A stretch of DNA of 33,195 nt from OM182 bacterium (GTDB lineage Bacteria; Pseudomonadota; Gammaproteobacteria; Pseudomonadales; Azotimanducaceae). The stretch covers positions 1-33,195 of the forward strand of contig SHAE01000009.1 in assembly GCA_004213835.1 (NCBI GenBank), written 5' to 3'. Positions 17,381 to 25,150 of this stretch are shown here, one piece after another. The position numbers and the translations under genes were made by a program. Position 1 is the first letter of the stretch. Every line of letters begins with the position of its first letter. The notes beneath the pieces are model-generated. The model made no database searches. It was not told the origin of the DNA and saw nothing but the letters and a program-made list of their open reading frames with translations.

Positions 17381-17431
17381 GGATTCTGCCAAGACAGGGA
17401 TTCCGCCAAGACAGGCATGCTGCCAAGTCTC
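17381..17431. repeat. 17-bp tandem repeat upstream of the trp leader
   Basis: Two nearly identical 17-bp units, GGATTCTGCCAAGACAG (17381-17397) and GGATTCCGCCAAGACAG (17398-17414), differ at one base. A degenerate third copy, GCATGCTGCCAAGTCTC, follows (17415-17431). The core CTGCCAAG recurs in each. CTTGG just before the array pairs with CCAAG of the first unit. The array lies in the gph-trpE gap, upstream of the predicted leader peptide, where a trp promoter or operator would be expected. Confidence 0.85.
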
Positions 17432-17488
17432 CACATCATAGAAATCTCGTGTTAGCCTGCGCGTGAATTTGCAGACAGAATCAATGCT

Positions 17489-17548
17489 ATGTCTTGTGTG
17501 GACTTGAACAGAAATGAAAAACGCTGGCGAGGTGGCTGGCGACGCTAA
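17489..17548 (+). CDS. trpL: probable trp operon leader peptide
   Basis: A 19-codon frame, MSCVDLNRNEKRWRGGWRR, ending in TAA 86 nt before trpE. It carries two Trp codons four apart close to its stop, as expected of an attenuation leader. An alternative frame from ATG 17484 (MLCLVWT) has a single Trp. Downstream the sequence can form competing hairpins and ends in a T-tract at 17611-17620. The ribosome binding site is weak (AGACAGAA), so the call rests on position, Trp codons and the downstream attenuator-like region. Confidence 0.6.
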   Translation: MSCVDLNRNEKRWRGGWRR

Positions 17549-17620
17549 ATGCGTATGAGGCAGACGGCCGACACTAGCGTGATGGCGTCCAAAAGCCTTG
17601 GGTAATCCCCTTTTTTCTTT
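17542..17620 (+). promoter_or_regulatory. candidate trp attenuator
   Basis: ACGCTA (17542-17547, end of the leader peptide frame) is perfectly complementary to TAGCGT (17575-17580). The latter can instead form a local hairpin GCC..CAC-TAGC-GTG..GGC (17567-17586). A third element, AAAAG..GGG-TAAT-CCC-CTTTT (17591-17614, with a 4-nt bulge), runs into TTTTTTCTTT (17611-17620). This pattern of mutually exclusive pairings ending in a T-tract resembles Trp-codon attenuation, but the terminator stem is not a clean one, so the exact pairing is tentative. Confidence 0.45.
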
Positions 17621-17634
17621 CTGCGGAATGACAC

Positions 17635-19125
17635 ATGACTGATTCAAATCCTATCTATCGACGTATTCCAGTCGTCCACGAAGCCCTCGCTGATCTCGAT
17701 ACACCGCTCTCGGTTTATCTGAAACTCGCTCGAGGCCCCTACAGCTATTTGTTGGAGTCTTCCCAGGGCAGCGAAAAGTGGGGCCGTTACTCGATCATTG
17801 GTCTGCCCGCTCGGACCATTCTCAAGGTCAATCAAAACCGCATTCAGGTGATCACTGACCATGAGGTGGTCGAAGAGGTAGTGACCGACGACCCGCTGTC
17901 CTTTATCGAAGCCTTTCAGGCGCGTTTCGACGTTGCCAATATCGACCAGCTACCCCGGTTTTTTGGTGGCCTGGTGGGTTACTTTGGCTACGACACCGTG
18001 CGCTACGTTGAGCAACGTCTGCAGCCGAGTATTGCTGGCGACCGCTTAGATACGCCAGACATCGTGCTGATGGTGAGTGAGGAGGTTGTGGTCTTCGACA
18101 ACCTTGAGGGTCGCATGAAGATGATCAGTTTGGTCGATGCCGACGACGTTAGCGCCCAAAATCAAATGCGTCGCAGTCTCCAGGAGCGCGAAGCCGCGCT
18201 AGCCGCTCCTGTGACCGGCCTTGAACACGGCAATGCCAACCAAACCCTGCGCGAGAGCGACTTCGTTTCTGAGTTCGGCGAAGAGGCTTTCCAAGAAGCG
18301 GTGGAAACCATCAAGGAATACACGCGAGCCGGTGACGTTATGCAGGTGGTGCTAGCCCAACGCATGCACATTCCATTTCAGGCGCCCTCGATCAATATGT
18401 ACCGAGCTTTGCGTAGCCTGAATCCATCGCCCTATATGTACTTTATGGATCTCGACGATTTTCAAATTGTCAGTTCTTCGCCAGAAATTCTGGCCCGAGT
18501 CGAAGATGGTGTAATCACCAATCGACCGCTAGCGGGCACCCGTCGTCGCGGTCACAGCGAAGAGGAGGATCTGGCGCTAGAGCAAGAACTGGTCACAGAT
18601 CCTAAGGAAATCGCCGAGCATCTGATGCTGATTGATCTCGGGCGCAACGATGTCGGACGAGTTTCTCAGGCTGGGTCAGTAGAGGTCGTTGAACGCTTTA
18701 TCATTGAGCGCTACTCCCATGTCATGCATCTATCCTCCACCGTAGAAGGCAAGCTACTGCCCGGCAAGTCCGCCATGGACGTGCTGCGCGCGACCCTGCC
18801 TGTTGGCACGCTATCTGGCGCCCCGAAGGTTCGCGCCATGGAGATCATCGATGAGTTAGAGCCGGTGAAGCGCGGCATCTATGGTGGCGCCGTGGGATAT
18901 CTGGCCTGGAATGGCAACATGGATACTGCCATCGCCATTCGCACCGCGGTCATTAAGGACGGCTACCTCTACATCGAGGCAGGCGGTGGCATCGTCCATG
19001 ACTCGGTGCCGAGGCTGGAGTGGAAGGAAAGCCTGAATAAAGGCCGAGCCATCTTCCGCGCAGCGGCTATGGCCGAAAACCGCATGGTACATCCCGAGCT
19101 TGAGAACGCCGGAGGTCAGTCATGA
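17635..19125 (+). CDS. trpE: anthranilate synthase component I
   Basis: Makes anthranilate from chorismate, using ammonia from TrpG, as the first committed step of tryptophan synthesis. 496 residues. The N-terminal feedback-inhibition motif [15 protein letters not shown] (about 38-52, Trp-binding LLES) is intact, so the enzyme should be Trp-inhibited. Catalytic-domain signatures: [28 protein letters not shown] (about 300), [42 protein letters not shown] and the C-terminal [14 protein letters not shown]. It follows a 270-nt gap with a probable leader peptide, and its stop overlaps trpG by 4 nt. Confidence 0.98.
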   Translation: MTDSNPIYRRIPVVHEALADLDTPLSVYLKLARGPYSYLLESSQGSEKWGRYSIIGLPARTILKVNQNRIQVITDHEVVEEVVTDDPLSFIEAFQARFDVANIDQLPRFFGGLVGYFGYDTVRYVEQRLQPSIAGDRLDTPDIVLMVSEEVVVFDNLEGRMKMISLVDADDVSAQNQMRRSLQEREAALAAPVTGLEHGNANQTLRESDFVSEFGEEAFQEAVETIKEYTRAGDVMQVVLAQRMHIPFQAPSINMYRALRSLNPSPYMYFMDLDDFQIVSSSPEILARVEDGVITNRPLAGTRRRGHSEEEDLALEQELVTDPKEIAEHLMLIDLGRNDVGRVSQAGSVEVVERFIIERYSHVMHLSSTVEGKLLPGKSAMDVLRATLPVGTLSGAPKVRAMEIIDELEPVKRGIYGGAVGYLAWNGNMDTAIAIRTAVIKDGYLYIEAGGGIVHDSVPRLEWKESLNKGRAIFRAAAMAENRMVHPELENAGGQS

Positions 19126-19697
19126 TTTTAATGATCGACAACTATGATTCGTTCACCTTCAACGTTGTGCAGTATCTGCTCGAGCTAGGCGCCGAGGTGA
19201 CGGTAAAGCGCAACGATGAAGTAACCGTAGCCGACATCGAGGCCATGGCACCGCAGAAAATTGTCATCTCGCCAGGGCCCTGTACCCCCAACGAAGCCGG
19301 TGTGTCCCTAGATACCGTGGCTTATTTCGCCGGCAAAATACCGCTGCTTGGCATTTGCCTAGGGCATCAAAGCATCGGCCAAAGCTTTGGCGGTGACATC
19401 GTTCGAGCCAAAGCGGTGATGCACGGCAAAACCTCCATGATTCACCATAACGGTAGCGGCGTGTTCGCAGAGCTGGCGAACCCCTTTGAGGCAACGCGCT
19501 ATCACTCCCTAGTCGTCGCACCGCAGACTTTGCCCGACTGTTTGGAAGTCACGGCGTGGACGGAAGAGGATGGCGAAGTGGATGCGATTATGGGGCTGCG
19601 TCATCGAGAGCTCGATGTCGAAGGTGTGCAATTTCACCCCGAGTCGATTCTCACGGAGCATGGCCACCAATTGTTAAACAATTTTCTCCAGCGATAG
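19122..19697 (+). CDS. trpG: anthranilate synthase component II (glutamine amidotransferase)
   Basis: Glutaminase subunit supplying ammonia to TrpE. 191 residues, class I amidotransferase. [14 protein letters not shown] at the N-terminus, [12 protein letters not shown] (oxyanion region), nucleophile Cys in [13 protein letters not shown] (about residue 79), RYHSLVV, and the catalytic His-Glu in [14 protein letters not shown]. In many bacteria the same subunit also serves PabB; a dedicated pabA is not visible here. The ATG overlaps the trpE stop (ATGA), which favours equimolar synthesis of the two subunits. Confidence 0.97.
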   Translation: MILMIDNYDSFTFNVVQYLLELGAEVTVKRNDEVTVADIEAMAPQKIVISPGPCTPNEAGVSLDTVAYFAGKIPLLGICLGHQSIGQSFGGDIVRAKAVMHGKTSMIHHNGSGVFAELANPFEATRYHSLVVAPQTLPDCLEVTAWTEEDGEVDAIMGLRHRELDVEGVQFHPESILTEHGHQLLNNFLQR

Positions 19698-19706
19698 GAA
19701 GCAGTC

Positions 19707-20741
19707 ATGAATATACCGGAGGCGCTCGCTCGAATCGTCGAGGGCAATAATCTCAGCCAAGCTGATGCTGCGACGGTTTTTCAGCAAATCATGTCTGGCG
19801 AGGCCACCCCGGGGCAGATCGGAGCGCTGCTCGCCGCACTTCGCGTCAAAGGAGAGACCGCTGAAGAGATCGCTGGGGCGGCGCTTACCATGCGCGCGCT
19901 GTCCACCAAGGTGCCTGCCGTGAGTGAAACCTTGGTAGACACCTGCGGTACCGGCGGAAGTGGCAGCAAGCTGTTCAACGTCTCCACCGCAGCCGCCTTT
20001 GTCGCTGCCAGTGCCGGCGCCAAAGTAGCCAAACACGGCAATAGAAAGATGACCAGTTTTAGCGGCAGCGCTGACGTCCTGGAAGCCGCCGGAGTCTCTT
20101 TGTCGCTGACTCCCCAGCAGATTGCCACCTGCATTGACGAGATCGGCGTGGGTTTTATGTTTGCTCAGGCCCACCACTCGGCCATGCGCTTTGCCGGCCC
20201 TATTCGACAAGAGATTGGCATTCGCACCCTGATGAATGTGCTTGGACCCATGACCAACCCTGCGGGCGCGAAGCGTCAAGTCATTGGCGTATTTTCCAGA
20301 GCCTGGCAGCACAAAATGGCGGAAGTGTTGCAGCTCCTAGGATCCGAACACGCCATGGTCGTGCACAGTGATGGCTTGGATGAAATTCGCCTAGATGCAC
20401 CCACACATGTGGTAGAACTAAAGAATGGCGCCATCACCGAATACGACATCTCGCCTGGCGATCTTGGGCTAGCGCCTCGAACCGATGCCGACCTTGCTGG
20501 CATCGTCGCTGACTCCGCGGCGTCGAGTCTTGCTCTGGTGCGACAGTCACTCACAGATGACAGCAGTGCCGCGGCGGATATTGTCGCGCTCAACGCTGGC
20601 GCCGCGATTTACGTCAGCGGCGTTGCCAACTCCTTGTCAAACGGCGTGGCGATGGCCCAAGACGCCATCTCCAGCGGCCAAGCCAAGGAACGACTGGCAG
20701 AACTGGTGCGCATCACGTCACTGATGTCTGAATCATCATGA
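19707..20741 (+). CDS. trpD: anthranilate phosphoribosyltransferase
   Basis: Transfers the phosphoribosyl group of PRPP to anthranilate, the second step of tryptophan synthesis. 344 residues. PRPP-binding [25 protein letters not shown] (about 77-101, GTGG motif), [21 protein letters not shown] (about 110-130), [34 protein letters not shown] (anthranilate pocket) and HSDGLDEI. It starts 9 nt after trpG with a GGAAG ribosome binding site and overlaps trpC by 4 nt. Confidence 0.98.
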   Translation: MNIPEALARIVEGNNLSQADAATVFQQIMSGEATPGQIGALLAALRVKGETAEEIAGAALTMRALSTKVPAVSETLVDTCGTGGSGSKLFNVSTAAAFVAASAGAKVAKHGNRKMTSFSGSADVLEAAGVSLSLTPQQIATCIDEIGVGFMFAQAHHSAMRFAGPIRQEIGIRTLMNVLGPMTNPAGAKRQVIGVFSRAWQHKMAEVLQLLGSEHAMVVHSDGLDEIRLDAPTHVVELKNGAITEYDISPGDLGLAPRTDADLAGIVADSAASSLALVRQSLTDDSSAAADIVALNAGAAIYVSGVANSLSNGVAMAQDAISSGQAKERLAELVRITSLMSESS

Positions 20742-21538
20742 GCACTATCCTCGACCGCATCCTTGCGACCAAGGCAGGCGAACTGGTGCAGCGCAAGGCT
20801 CAACGGAGCCAAGCAGATCTCGAGTCGGCGCTGGCTAACGCCTCTATGACCGATCCACGAGGCTTTGTTGCCGCGCTGCGTCGACAGGCTGAACAGAAAC
20901 AACCGGGCGTCATTGCCGAGATCAAAAAAGCATCACCAAGTAAGGGCGTTATTCGCGCCGACTTTGATCCTGCAGCCATTGCTAAGGACTACGCAGCTAA
21001 CGGCGCGAGCTGCTTATCGGTTTTAACCGACGAAGAATACTTTCAGGGGAGTGACGCCTACTTACGCGAGGTACGCGGGGCGGTGGATCTGCCAATTATC
21101 CGTAAAGACTTCACCATCGATTCGTACCAGATTTATGAGGCGCGACTGATGGATGCTGATTGCATCTTGCTCATCGCCAGCGCCCTAACCAAAACCGAAC
21201 TTGCTACCTTGCATGGAACGGCTAGAGACCTAGGTCTCGACGTGTTGATTGAGGTGCACGATCGCGCGGAACTTGAGATTGCGCTGTCCCTCGACCCCAA
21301 TTTGATTGGCATCAACAACCGCAATTTAAAAACCTTCGAAACATCCCTCAACACCACGCTGGAGCTGCTCAGCGAAATACCCGTGGGTACGACAGTGGTG
21401 ACGGAAAGTGGCATCGGTACGCGGCAAGATGTCGAAGCCATGCTTAGCCAAGGCGTCTACTGTTTCTTAGTGGGGGAGGCGCTGATGCGGCAACCCAGTC
21501 CGGGTGCCGCACTGTCAGCGTTATTTGATCAGCACTAA
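20738..21538 (+). CDS. trpC: indole-3-glycerol phosphate synthase
   Basis: Cyclises CdRP to indole-3-glycerol phosphate. 266 residues, TIM barrel, monofunctional (no fused TrpF domain as in E. coli). Signatures: [13 protein letters not shown] at the N-terminus, [21 protein letters not shown] with catalytic Glu and Lys, [43 protein letters not shown] and [13 protein letters not shown]. Together with trpE, trpG and trpD it forms a compact trpEGDC unit; trpF, trpB and trpA must be elsewhere. It converges on the Crp-like gene with only 22 nt between stops and no clear terminator there. Confidence 0.98.
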   Translation: MSTILDRILATKAGELVQRKAQRSQADLESALANASMTDPRGFVAALRRQAEQKQPGVIAEIKKASPSKGVIRADFDPAAIAKDYAANGASCLSVLTDEEYFQGSDAYLREVRGAVDLPIIRKDFTIDSYQIYEARLMDADCILLIASALTKTELATLHGTARDLGLDVLIEVHDRAELEIALSLDPNLIGINNRNLKTFETSLNTTLELLSEIPVGTTVVTESGIGTRQDVEAMLSQGVYCFLVGEALMRQPSPGAALSALFDQH

Positions 21539-21560
21539 CTGATCGGCGCAGACCCTGTTG

Positions 21561-22397
21561 TTAGCGGGTACCGCGAACAACAATGTTCTTGCCATTCACT
21601 TCTATGTCGCCTTGATGAGCGAGAACCTTGATCGCACGGCCAACCATTTCGCGCGAACAACCGACAATGAGCCCAATTTCCTGACGGGTCATGCGAATCT
21701 GCATGCCATCTGGATGCGTGATGGCACATGGCCCCTTGGCTAGATGCTGCAGAGCATTGGCGACACGACCGCTGACATCCAAAAATGCTAGGTCGCAAGC
21801 CTTGTGATCTGCCGAGTGCAGGCGCTGTATAAGCTGGTTGGTCAGTGCCCGCAACAACGCTGGATGCGTCATGCCAACCTCCATAAAGCGCTCTCTCGAA
21901 ATGGAGGCTACAGCGCAGCCCCCCTTTAAGTTAGCCCAAAAATCTGATCCTTCAGGATCGGTTAAGGCCGTCTCACCAAAGAAATAGCCGCGACCGAGGT
22001 AATCGTTAATGATTTGCCGACCGTTTTCTGTGTAGGTGTGCAGGGTGACTACCCCATCCACTACCATATAAATGCGATCATCATTATCGCCGGGCTGCAG
22101 CACGATCTCTTTTTGCTTGAAAGTATGAATGGTCGCGTCTTGCAGCAGCGCGACCAACAAGCCCTCATCCAATTTGCTGACGGCCGACAAGCACTTAAGG
22201 GATACCGGAAGGGATGCTTCGAGATGCGCGCGGCGCTCCTCTGGATTGAGGCTTGGCTCTTGAGCAGCAGCCCTATCTGATATCTCCTCCGCCATGGATG
22301 GGGAGGCTATCTGTGAGGCAAATGCATCATGCCGGGCAGATGCATTTTGACTGTGCATTGCGGATCTGTGGTAACCATTATTTTCTGTCGCCTTCAT
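21561..22397 (-). CDS. Crp/Vfr-family transcriptional regulator with altered nucleotide pocket
   Basis: 278 residues. A cyclic-nucleotide-binding fold (about 80-200) is followed by the dimer helix (LAFLDVSGRVANALQHLA, about 203-220) and a C-terminal winged helix-turn-helix (MTRQEIGLIVGCSREMVGRAIKVL, about 236-259). The recognition helix keeps the Crp residues R249, E250 and R254 that read TGTGA half-sites. In contrast, only one canonical cAMP contact is kept: E142 equals Crp E72, but the R82-S83 position reads SDF (151-153) and T127-S128 reads A196-D197. The N-terminal extension of about 65 residues is unusual; the start at 22397 is supported by AGAGGAGAG just upstream, while the internal ATG at 22295 has none. 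Genomic position next to trpC matches vfr in Pseudomonas. Confidence 0.9.
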   Translation of the reverse strand: MKATENNGYHRSAMHSQNASARHDAFASQIASPSMAEEISDRAAAQEPSLNPEERRAHLEASLPVSLKCLSAVSKLDEGLLVALLQDATIHTFKQKEIVLQPGDNDDRIYMVVDGVVTLHTYTENGRQIINDYLGRGYFFGETALTDPEGSDFWANLKGGCAVASISRERFMEVGMTHPALLRALTNQLIQRLHSADHKACDLAFLDVSGRVANALQHLAKGPCAITHPDGMQIRMTRQEIGLIVGCSREMVGRAIKVLAHQGDIEVNGKNIVVRGTR

Positions 22398-22698
22398 CGA
22401 GTCTCTCCTCTAAAGATCTTCAGCGCTGGTTCCTCAACAACCGCCAGACTTTTGTTCTGCCGAATTTGCTTACCCTTGGATTGACCCAGGAAGGTAATGC
22501 TTAACTATGTGAACCAGTCGCTTTTTATGCTTTCTGGATGCTATGCCTACCCTCCGAAATCGCGCCTGTGGGATGACAAACGGTAGTAAAATCCCTACCA
22601 AATGCATTTTTTGGGAATTGGTTAGGAGGTTTCACCACCGATTGCGGAGCAAAACCAAATCTCAGCAGCCTTTAGCGAGCCACTAAGCGAGGAGATTT
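22398..22698. promoter_or_regulatory. divergent intergenic region between the Crp-like gene and the OsmC gene
   Basis: 301 nt without a gene. A Crp-type half-site TGTGA (22509-22513) lies in ATGTGAACCAG, about 110 nt before the Crp-like start, so autoregulation is possible. A -10-like TAAAAT (22587-22592) points toward the OsmC gene, without a clear -35. Immediately downstream lies a nested inverted repeat: inner CCAAA...TTTGG (22598-22614) and outer CCTACCAA / TTGGTTAGG (22594-22601 and 22618-22626, one-base mismatch by insertion). This may be an operator or a leader hairpin. Confidence 0.4.
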
Positions 22699-23121
22699 AT
22701 GCAGGTCACGGTAGATTGGCAGGAGAATGTTCACTTCGTTGCCACCAACGATTCCGGGCATAAGATCGCAATGGATGGACCGCCTGATCAAGGCGGCGAA
22801 GACCGGGGCAGTCGTCCCATGGAGCTGATGTTGATGGGTTTAGGCGGCTGTACGGCCTTCGATGTTGTCGATATTTTGCGCAAGAGCCGACAACAGGTAG
22901 CGGGGTTTTCAGTTGCCCTCAGCGCCACGCGCGCAGACGCCATTCCTGCCGTATTTGAAACCATCAACATCCATTTTCAAATTACCGGCAAAGCTCTCGA
23001 TGCGGCGAGAGTACAGCGCGCCATCGACCTGACTGCCGAAAAATACTGCTCCGCCTCGATCATGCTCGAGAAAGCCGGTGTGATGATTTCGCATTCTTTC
23101 GAATTGCTGGAGGAAAGCTAG
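22699..23121 (+). CDS. OsmC family protein (YhfA-like)
   Basis: 140-residue OsmC/Ohr-fold protein. The family uses two cysteines to reduce organic hydroperoxides; here they are the Cys of GLGGCTAFDVVDILRK (about residue 51) and the Cys of EKYCSASIMLEK (about residue 116), both preserved. The opening HFVATNDSGHKIAMDGPPDQGGEDRG and the lack of OsmC/Ohr-specific signatures place it with the YhfA subgroup, whose substrate is unknown. Good ribosome binding site (GAGGAGA, 6 nt). It is divergent from the Crp-like regulator, a frequent pairing (E. coli yhfA lies next to crp), so control by that regulator is plausible. Confidence 0.88.
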   Translation: MQVTVDWQENVHFVATNDSGHKIAMDGPPDQGGEDRGSRPMELMLMGLGGCTAFDVVDILRKSRQQVAGFSVALSATRADAIPAVFETINIHFQITGKALDAARVQRAIDLTAEKYCSASIMLEKAGVMISHSFELLEES

Positions 23122-23145
23122 GCCGGCGGCGATAGTCGCCCGGCC
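23121..23145. terminator. GC-rich hairpin between convergent osmC-like gene and coq7
   Basis: GGCCGG(CG)GCGA / TCGCCCGGCC with a TAG loop: a 10-bp stem with a 2-nt bulge, beginning at the last base of the OsmC stop codon. No T-tract follows on either strand, so it may block or stabilise transcript ends rather than act as a classical intrinsic terminator. Confidence 0.4.
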
Positions 23146-23159
23146 GCTACAACTTGCTG

Positions 23160-23819
23160 CTACAAACGGTAGGTGGTTGTCGTCATAACCTTAGCCAGTC
23201 CACGCATAAACTGCTTCACCGGCTGGGGAAATTCTTCACCCCCATCTGCCAACGCTTGCGCGCCATGACGACTTTCGTCAGCTCGCATAGCTTCTAAAAC
23301 CCTGCGACTTTTTTCATCTTGCTCTGGCAGGGTTTGCAAGTGTTCGTCGAGGTGCTGCACCACCTGATCTTCTGTCGCCTCGACAAAGCCAAGGCTCACA
23401 CGGTCGCCCAGCAAACCCGCTGCAGCACCCATGGCGAAGGACAGCCCGAAAAACACCGGGTCAAGAATACTCGGCCGAGCATCTAGCTCACGCAGACGAG
23501 ACCGGCACCACACCAAGTGATCTTGCTCTTCGGCAGCTGCAGACATCAGCGAATCCTTGGCATTAGCGTCTGACGCTGTCAGCGCCTGCCCCTCGTAGAG
23601 TGCTTGGGCGCAGACCTCACCGGTATGATTGACCCGCATCAGACCCGCCACATGCGCACGTTCTTGTGCAGTCATATCTGCTTCAGCCACCTCAGCTGCC
23701 GGGTTAGGCCGAGCAGCCTGATGTACACCGGTCAGGGTGCGCAGCCCGCGATCGAAGCCACTGATCCACTGATCCAATCCATGACTTGTGCGATGACGGC
23801 CCGATTTTGTTCTATCCAT
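23160..23819 (-). CDS. coq7: ubiquinone biosynthesis hydroxylase Coq7 (2-polyprenyl-3-methyl-6-methoxy-1,4-benzoquinol hydroxylase)
   Basis: Di-iron monooxygenase for the penultimate step of ubiquinone synthesis, replacing the flavoprotein UbiF found in enteric bacteria. 219 residues. The six iron ligands are visible in two repeats of E...ExxH: HTGEVCAQALYEGQ, AAEEQDHLVWC, EATEDQVVQHL and MRADESRHGAQA, with a hydrophobic hairpin VFFGLSFAMGAAAGLLG that probably associates with the membrane. The start ATG lies within a 13-bp tandem duplication just past the purD stop; no ribosome binding site is evident, so translation may be coupled to purD. Placement beside an OsmC-like gene and vfr/trp matches Pseudomonas. 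Confidence 0.95.
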   Translation of the reverse strand: MDRTKSGRHRTSHGLDQWISGFDRGLRTLTGVHQAARPNPAAEVAEADMTAQERAHVAGLMRVNHTGEVCAQALYEGQALTASDANAKDSLMSAAAEEQDHLVWCRSRLRELDARPSILDPVFFGLSFAMGAAAGLLGDRVSLGFVEATEDQVVQHLDEHLQTLPEQDEKSRRVLEAMRADESRHGAQALADGGEEFPQPVKQFMRGLAKVMTTTTYRL

Positions 23820-23834
23820 GAGTTCTATCCATGT
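23809..23834. repeat. 13-bp tandem duplication across the purD stop and coq7 start
   Basis: GTTCTATCCATGA (23809-23821) is followed directly by GTTCTATCCATGT (23822-23834), 12 of 13 bases identical. On the minus strand the upstream copy supplies CAT GGA TAG (the purD end) and the downstream copy supplies ATG GAT AGA AC (the coq7 start). Confidence 0.9.
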
Positions 23835-25120
23835 GTTGCCTCATTCTCTCTTGCCACAGCTCGATACCCAATGTCCTTGCGAAAGTAGCGGCCGCGCCAG
23901 CCGATGGATTCGATACGCTCGTAGGCCCGCACCTGGGCCATGGCCGCAGTATCGCCAAGACCAACGACACATAGCACCCGTCCGCCAGCCGTCACCACAG
24001 CATCATTTTCCATGCGCGTACCGGCATGAAACACCTTTGTGTCCTCGAGATTCTTGTCTAGGCCAGAAATGGCATCCCCGCTGTCATAGCTGCCGGGGTA
24101 GCCTCCTGCCGCCATAACAACACCCAAGGCAATACGCGGATCGAACTGCAAGCTGTCCGTTTGCAAATCTCCTACCGCGGCTTGCTGGAGTAAGGGCAAT
24201 AAATCGCTTTGCAGGCGCATCATGATTGGCTGAGCTTCTGGATCACCAAAGCGGCAGTTAAACTCTACTACCTTGATGTCGCCCTCGGGACTAACCATTA
24301 AACCGGCATACAAAAAGCCGCGATAGGGTGAACCCTCGGCCTCCATGCCTTTTAGGGTTGGCAAGATCACTTGCTTCATGGCGAGTTCGTGTACCTGTTC
24401 GGTCACCACCGGGGCTGGGGAATAAGCACCCAACCCACCGGTATTTGGCCCGCGGTCGCCATCGTCCCGCGCTTTGTGGTCTTGTGAAGAAGCGAAGGGA
24501 ATGGCCTTAGTACCATCACACAAGCAGATGAAACTCGCTTCTTCGCCGGGCAGAAATTCCTCAATCACTACCCGATGACCTGCCTCACCAAAACCGTTGC
24601 CGCTGAGCATATCGTCAATGGCGCCAGCCGCTTCCTCTTCGGTTTGGGCGACAATGACGCCCTTGCCCGCAGCAAGCCCATCTGCCTTTATCACGATGGG
24701 CGCACCTTGCGCGCGTACATAGGCTTTTGCGGTGGCGGCATCGCTGAACGTTTCATGGGCAGCTGTAGGAATGTTGTAGCGACGCATGAAGTCTTTGCTG
24801 AAGGCTTTTGAGCCTTCGAGTTGGGCCGCCTGCGCCGTTGGGCCGAAACAGGTCAAGGAGGCCTTCGCAAACGCGTCCACAATTCCGGCAACCAGCGGCA
24901 CTTCTGGGCCAACCACCGTAAACGCAATGCTCTCGCGCTGACACAGTGTAATCAGACCCGCATTATCGGTGACGGCAATTTCTACATTGCGTACCCCCGG
25001 TTCTTGCTGCGTGCCCGCATTGCCCGGCGCCACCAATACCTCTTCCACACCAGCACTTTGCTTAAGCTTCCAAGCCAGCGCATGCTCGCGTCCGCCCGCA
25101 CCAACCACCAGTACTTTCAT
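23825..25120 (-). CDS. purD: phosphoribosylamine-glycine ligase PurD
   Basis: ATP-dependent ligation of glycine to phosphoribosylamine, the second step of purine synthesis. 431 residues, ATP-grasp fold. N-terminal VLVVGAGGREHALAWKL, VGPEVPLVAGIVDAF, ATP-grasp segment APIVIKADGLAAGKGVIVA (about 134-152), GLGAYSPAPV, GFLYAGLMV and EFNCRFGDPEAQPIMMRL with metal-binding Glu and Asn. It is 30 nt downstream of purH, and coq7 follows 5 nt later on the same strand. Confidence 0.98.
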   Translation of the reverse strand: MKVLVVGAGGREHALAWKLKQSAGVEEVLVAPGNAGTQQEPGVRNVEIAVTDNAGLITLCQRESIAFTVVGPEVPLVAGIVDAFAKASLTCFGPTAQAAQLEGSKAFSKDFMRRYNIPTAAHETFSDAATAKAYVRAQGAPIVIKADGLAAGKGVIVAQTEEEAAGAIDDMLSGNGFGEAGHRVVIEEFLPGEEASFICLCDGTKAIPFASSQDHKARDDGDRGPNTGGLGAYSPAPVVTEQVHELAMKQVILPTLKGMEAEGSPYRGFLYAGLMVSPEGDIKVVEFNCRFGDPEAQPIMMRLQSDLLPLLQQAAVGDLQTDSLQFDPRIALGVVMAAGGYPGSYDSGDAISGLDKNLEDTKVFHAGTRMENDAVVTAGGRVLCVVGLGDTAAMAQVRAYERIESIGWRGRYFRKDIGYRAVARENEATHG

Positions 25121-25150
25121 TCGCTCTACACCTCGTCTTACGTGACGGCG

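Noticed and set aside
21539-21560. Terminator between trpC and the Crp-like gene
   Set aside because: The 22-nt gap has no stem-loop or T-tract, so no terminator is called.
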